Shown here one piece after another: positions 62,917 through 64,000 of a stretch of 64,000 bases of DNA (position 1 is its first letter; every line of letters begins with the position of its first letter). Source of the DNA: an uncultured Roseibium sp. (lineage in GTDB: Bacteria; Pseudomonadota; Alphaproteobacteria; Rhizobiales; Stappiaceae). The stretch is from contig NZ_OY780957.1 in assembly GCF_963675985.1 (NCBI RefSeq), positions 620,001 to 684,000 of the forward strand, read 5' to 3'. The notes under the pieces are model-generated. The model was not told the origin of the DNA and did not search any database. It saw only the letters and a list, made by a program, of their open reading frames with translations. The position numbers and the translations under genes are program-made.

Positions 62917-63497
62917 CAGAAAGCCTCAAGAGATGTGCCGACCTTGTCCATAAAGGCCTTACGCTGGTCTTCGGTCACCCGGTTCATGTCGTAAAGCGCA
63001 TGATAATGGACCGGCGCGGCTGGCTTGATCACGGCGCGAAGGACACGCGTCGCGATCTTGCGCGGCGGGTCGCCGACGAGAAACGCGCGAAAGCGCGTCC
63101 CGCCGTAAGTGGTGACGACGGCAAGCTTTCGGATGTTGTGCAGGCTCGGCGCCACCTTGCCGTCCTTCATCTTGAAGGAGACGCCCGGCAGGAACACCCG
63201 GTCGAAAAACCCTTTCAGGATGGCCGGATGACCGAAATTCCATACCGGCGTAACGATGACCAGCGCTTCTGCGGCCTGAACCCTGTCGACATAGTTCTGC
63301 ACAGGCGCCTGGTTCGTTTCCAGGTCGTGATAACCGAGCCGCTCTTCGCGGGTCAGGCGCGGATCGAACCCTTCCGCATAAAGATCGCAGTCATCGACCT
63401 CATGCCCGGCCTTTTTCAGGGCACCAAGGACACGTTCATGCAAAGCTGCGCCGAAGCTAGTTTCGACAGGGTGGGAAAAAAGAACAAGAACCCGCAT
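62916..63497 (-). CDS. NAD(P)H quinone oxidoreductase / MdaB-like flavodoxin-fold protein, copy 1
   Basis: 193 residues, a clear paralogue of the next gene (MRVLVLFSHPVETSFGAAL versus MRVLVVYCHPCAESFNAAV, and VTPVWNFGHPAILKGFFDRVFLPG). Both have the same block DPxxxxEERxGYHxxxxN..PV. The tandem pair probably arose by duplication, with divergence in the substrate loop. It is the first gene of the oxidoreductase pair upstream of MarR. Confidence 0.92.
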   Translation of the reverse strand: MRVLVLFSHPVETSFGAALHERVLGALKKAGHEVDDCDLYAEGFDPRLTREERLGYHDLETNQAPVQNYVDRVQAAEALVIVTPVWNFGHPAILKGFFDRVFLPGVSFKMKDGKVAPSLHNIRKLAVVTTYGGTRFRAFLVGDPPRKIATRVLRAVIKPAAPVHYHALYDMNRVTEDQRKAFMDKVGTSLEAF

Positions 63498-63535
63498 GTG
63501 GAGCCTTTCAAATTCCGGACATGCGGAAGGGACGG

Positions 63536-63561
63536 CCCGCTGGCTTTTTAAGCCAGCCGGG
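63536..63561 (-). other. Hairpin between the FAD oxidase and quinone reductase genes
   Basis: The stem GCTGGCTT/AAGCCAGC is extended by CCC/GGG across a one-base bulge, with a TTT loop. No T-run follows on either strand. It lies 39 bases downstream of the FAD oxidase stop and may be a Rho-assisted or processed 3' end. Confidence 0.5.
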
Positions 63562-63599
63562 CGGCCTCGCCTGTCCGATAGGTTTAAAAATTCGCGTTT

Positions 63600-64000
63600 C
63601 TACGAGCGCTGCAGGCCCGGGAACAGGAACACCTTGTCACTGGAATAATCGTAGGAGGGATCTTCCCAGGCAATCATTTTTCCCGGATTGAGCAACCCCT
63701 TCGGATCCGCCTCGCGCTTGAACGCGAGCTGGACCTCGTCCGTCTGTTTCATCCCGCCTTCTTCCAGCGTGTATCGGTGGGCATTGAAGATCGGGCAGCC
63801 GTTTTCCTCGTGAAGACGCATAATCTCGTTGAGCCGCTCTTCGCTGGTATAGCGAATGATCGGCAGACCGAAGCAGGTGATCTTGCCATCGAAGCGGACG
63901 AATTCCAGGTGGCCGGGAGCCTCGTCGCCCAGAAGTTCGGTCATGGTCCGGACCTTTTCCACCTGGTTCGGGAACGGATAGAGGACCTGCAGATAGGTGA
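63600..64000 (-). CDS. FAD-linked oxidase, C-terminal part (cut by window edge)
   Basis: The frame is open to base 64000, so only the last ~133 residues are present. The C-terminus of a VAO/PCMH-type FAD oxidoreductase is recognisable from AHRYTLEEGGMKQTDEVQLAF and the signature DPKGLLNPGKMIAW. The preceding segment TYLQVLYPFPNQVEKV is continuous with it. The flavin-binding N-terminal domain lies outside. Substrate (hydroxyacid, lactone or cytokinin-like) cannot be told. It is on the same strand as the quinone reductases, 102 bases upstream of them. Confidence 0.88.
   Translation of the reverse strand, partial: TYLQVLYPFPNQVEKVRTMTELLGDEAPGHLEFVRFDGKITCFGLPIIRYTSEERLNEIMRLHEENGCPIFNAHRYTLEEGGMKQTDEVQLAFKREADPKGLLNPGKMIAWEDPSYDYSSDKVFLFPGLQRS

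Overview
The window looks like a chromosomal segment of a marine-type alphaproteobacterium. The best guess is Hyphomicrobiales, family Stappiaceae (Roseibium/Labrenzia/Stappia-like). This rests on high GC, gene families and gene order typical of that group (PomAB-type motor pair, MltB plus DUF459 pair, several TRAP systems), and a palindromic intergenic repeat at 17373-17478 of the kind common in rhizobial relatives. No rRNA, tRNA, CRISPR array, phage or transposase gene was seen. Nearly all coding capacity is assigned. Both window edges cut genes: gltB on the left and an FAD-linked oxidase on the right.

Layout. 1-4000: glutamate synthase gltB (3' part) and gltD, closed by a good terminator. 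4059-5369: an AT-richer unrecognised membrane-anchored gene. 5614-9691: a cell-envelope block on the minus strand (outer-membrane beta-barrel, lytic transglycosylase, DUF459 SGNH-like protein). 9884-12717: KdsD-type isomerase and a PomA/PomB motor pair. 12740-15939: NfeD/SPFH membrane pair, a small conserved-looking protein and ferrochelatase. 16105-24683: a minus-strand acyl-CoA ligase plus branched-chain-type ABC importer operon with a PaaK-like ligase after it, probably for uptake and activation of an organic acid.

24945-36936: a TRAP island. It holds two QM permease sets but only one binding protein (TakP-like) and is flanked on each side by a two-component system. One large permease carries a roughly 330-residue soluble, coiled-coil-like C-terminal extension. 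36999-41271: a cobalt-type nitrile hydratase operon (PuuD-like hydrolase, alpha, beta, activator) facing a fused DUF1007-NicO nickel/cobalt transporter. 41511-47785: a leucine-dehydrogenase-like gene, a LysR regulator, and a minus-strand run of a His-rich CobW GTPase, a WD40 protein, DUF2937 and gamma-glutamyltransferase.

47992-54121: an aminotransferase, a 2-hydroxyacid dehydrogenase, and a second complete TRAP system (P-Q-M) joined to an isocitrate lyase/PEP mutase family enzyme. 54317-58676: a multi-PAS/GAF/GGDEF diguanylate cyclase, a LacI regulator and an OmpA-type lipoprotein. 58708-58973: a highly folded non-coding element bounded by 20-bp perfect inverted repeats. 59009-64000: an L,D-transpeptidase, DMT exporter, Ogt-type DNA repair protein, MarR regulator, two tandem quinone reductases and the partial FAD oxidase.

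Themes: uptake of organic acids and nitrogen compounds feeding central metabolism and GOGAT, cobalt supply for nitrile hydration, and signalling. A recurring non-coding theme is a strong hairpin placed directly downstream of the solute-binding-protein gene in all three transporter operons that have one. Coordinates, motifs, stems and overlaps were read directly. Functions come from family knowledge. Substrates and pathway links are inference.
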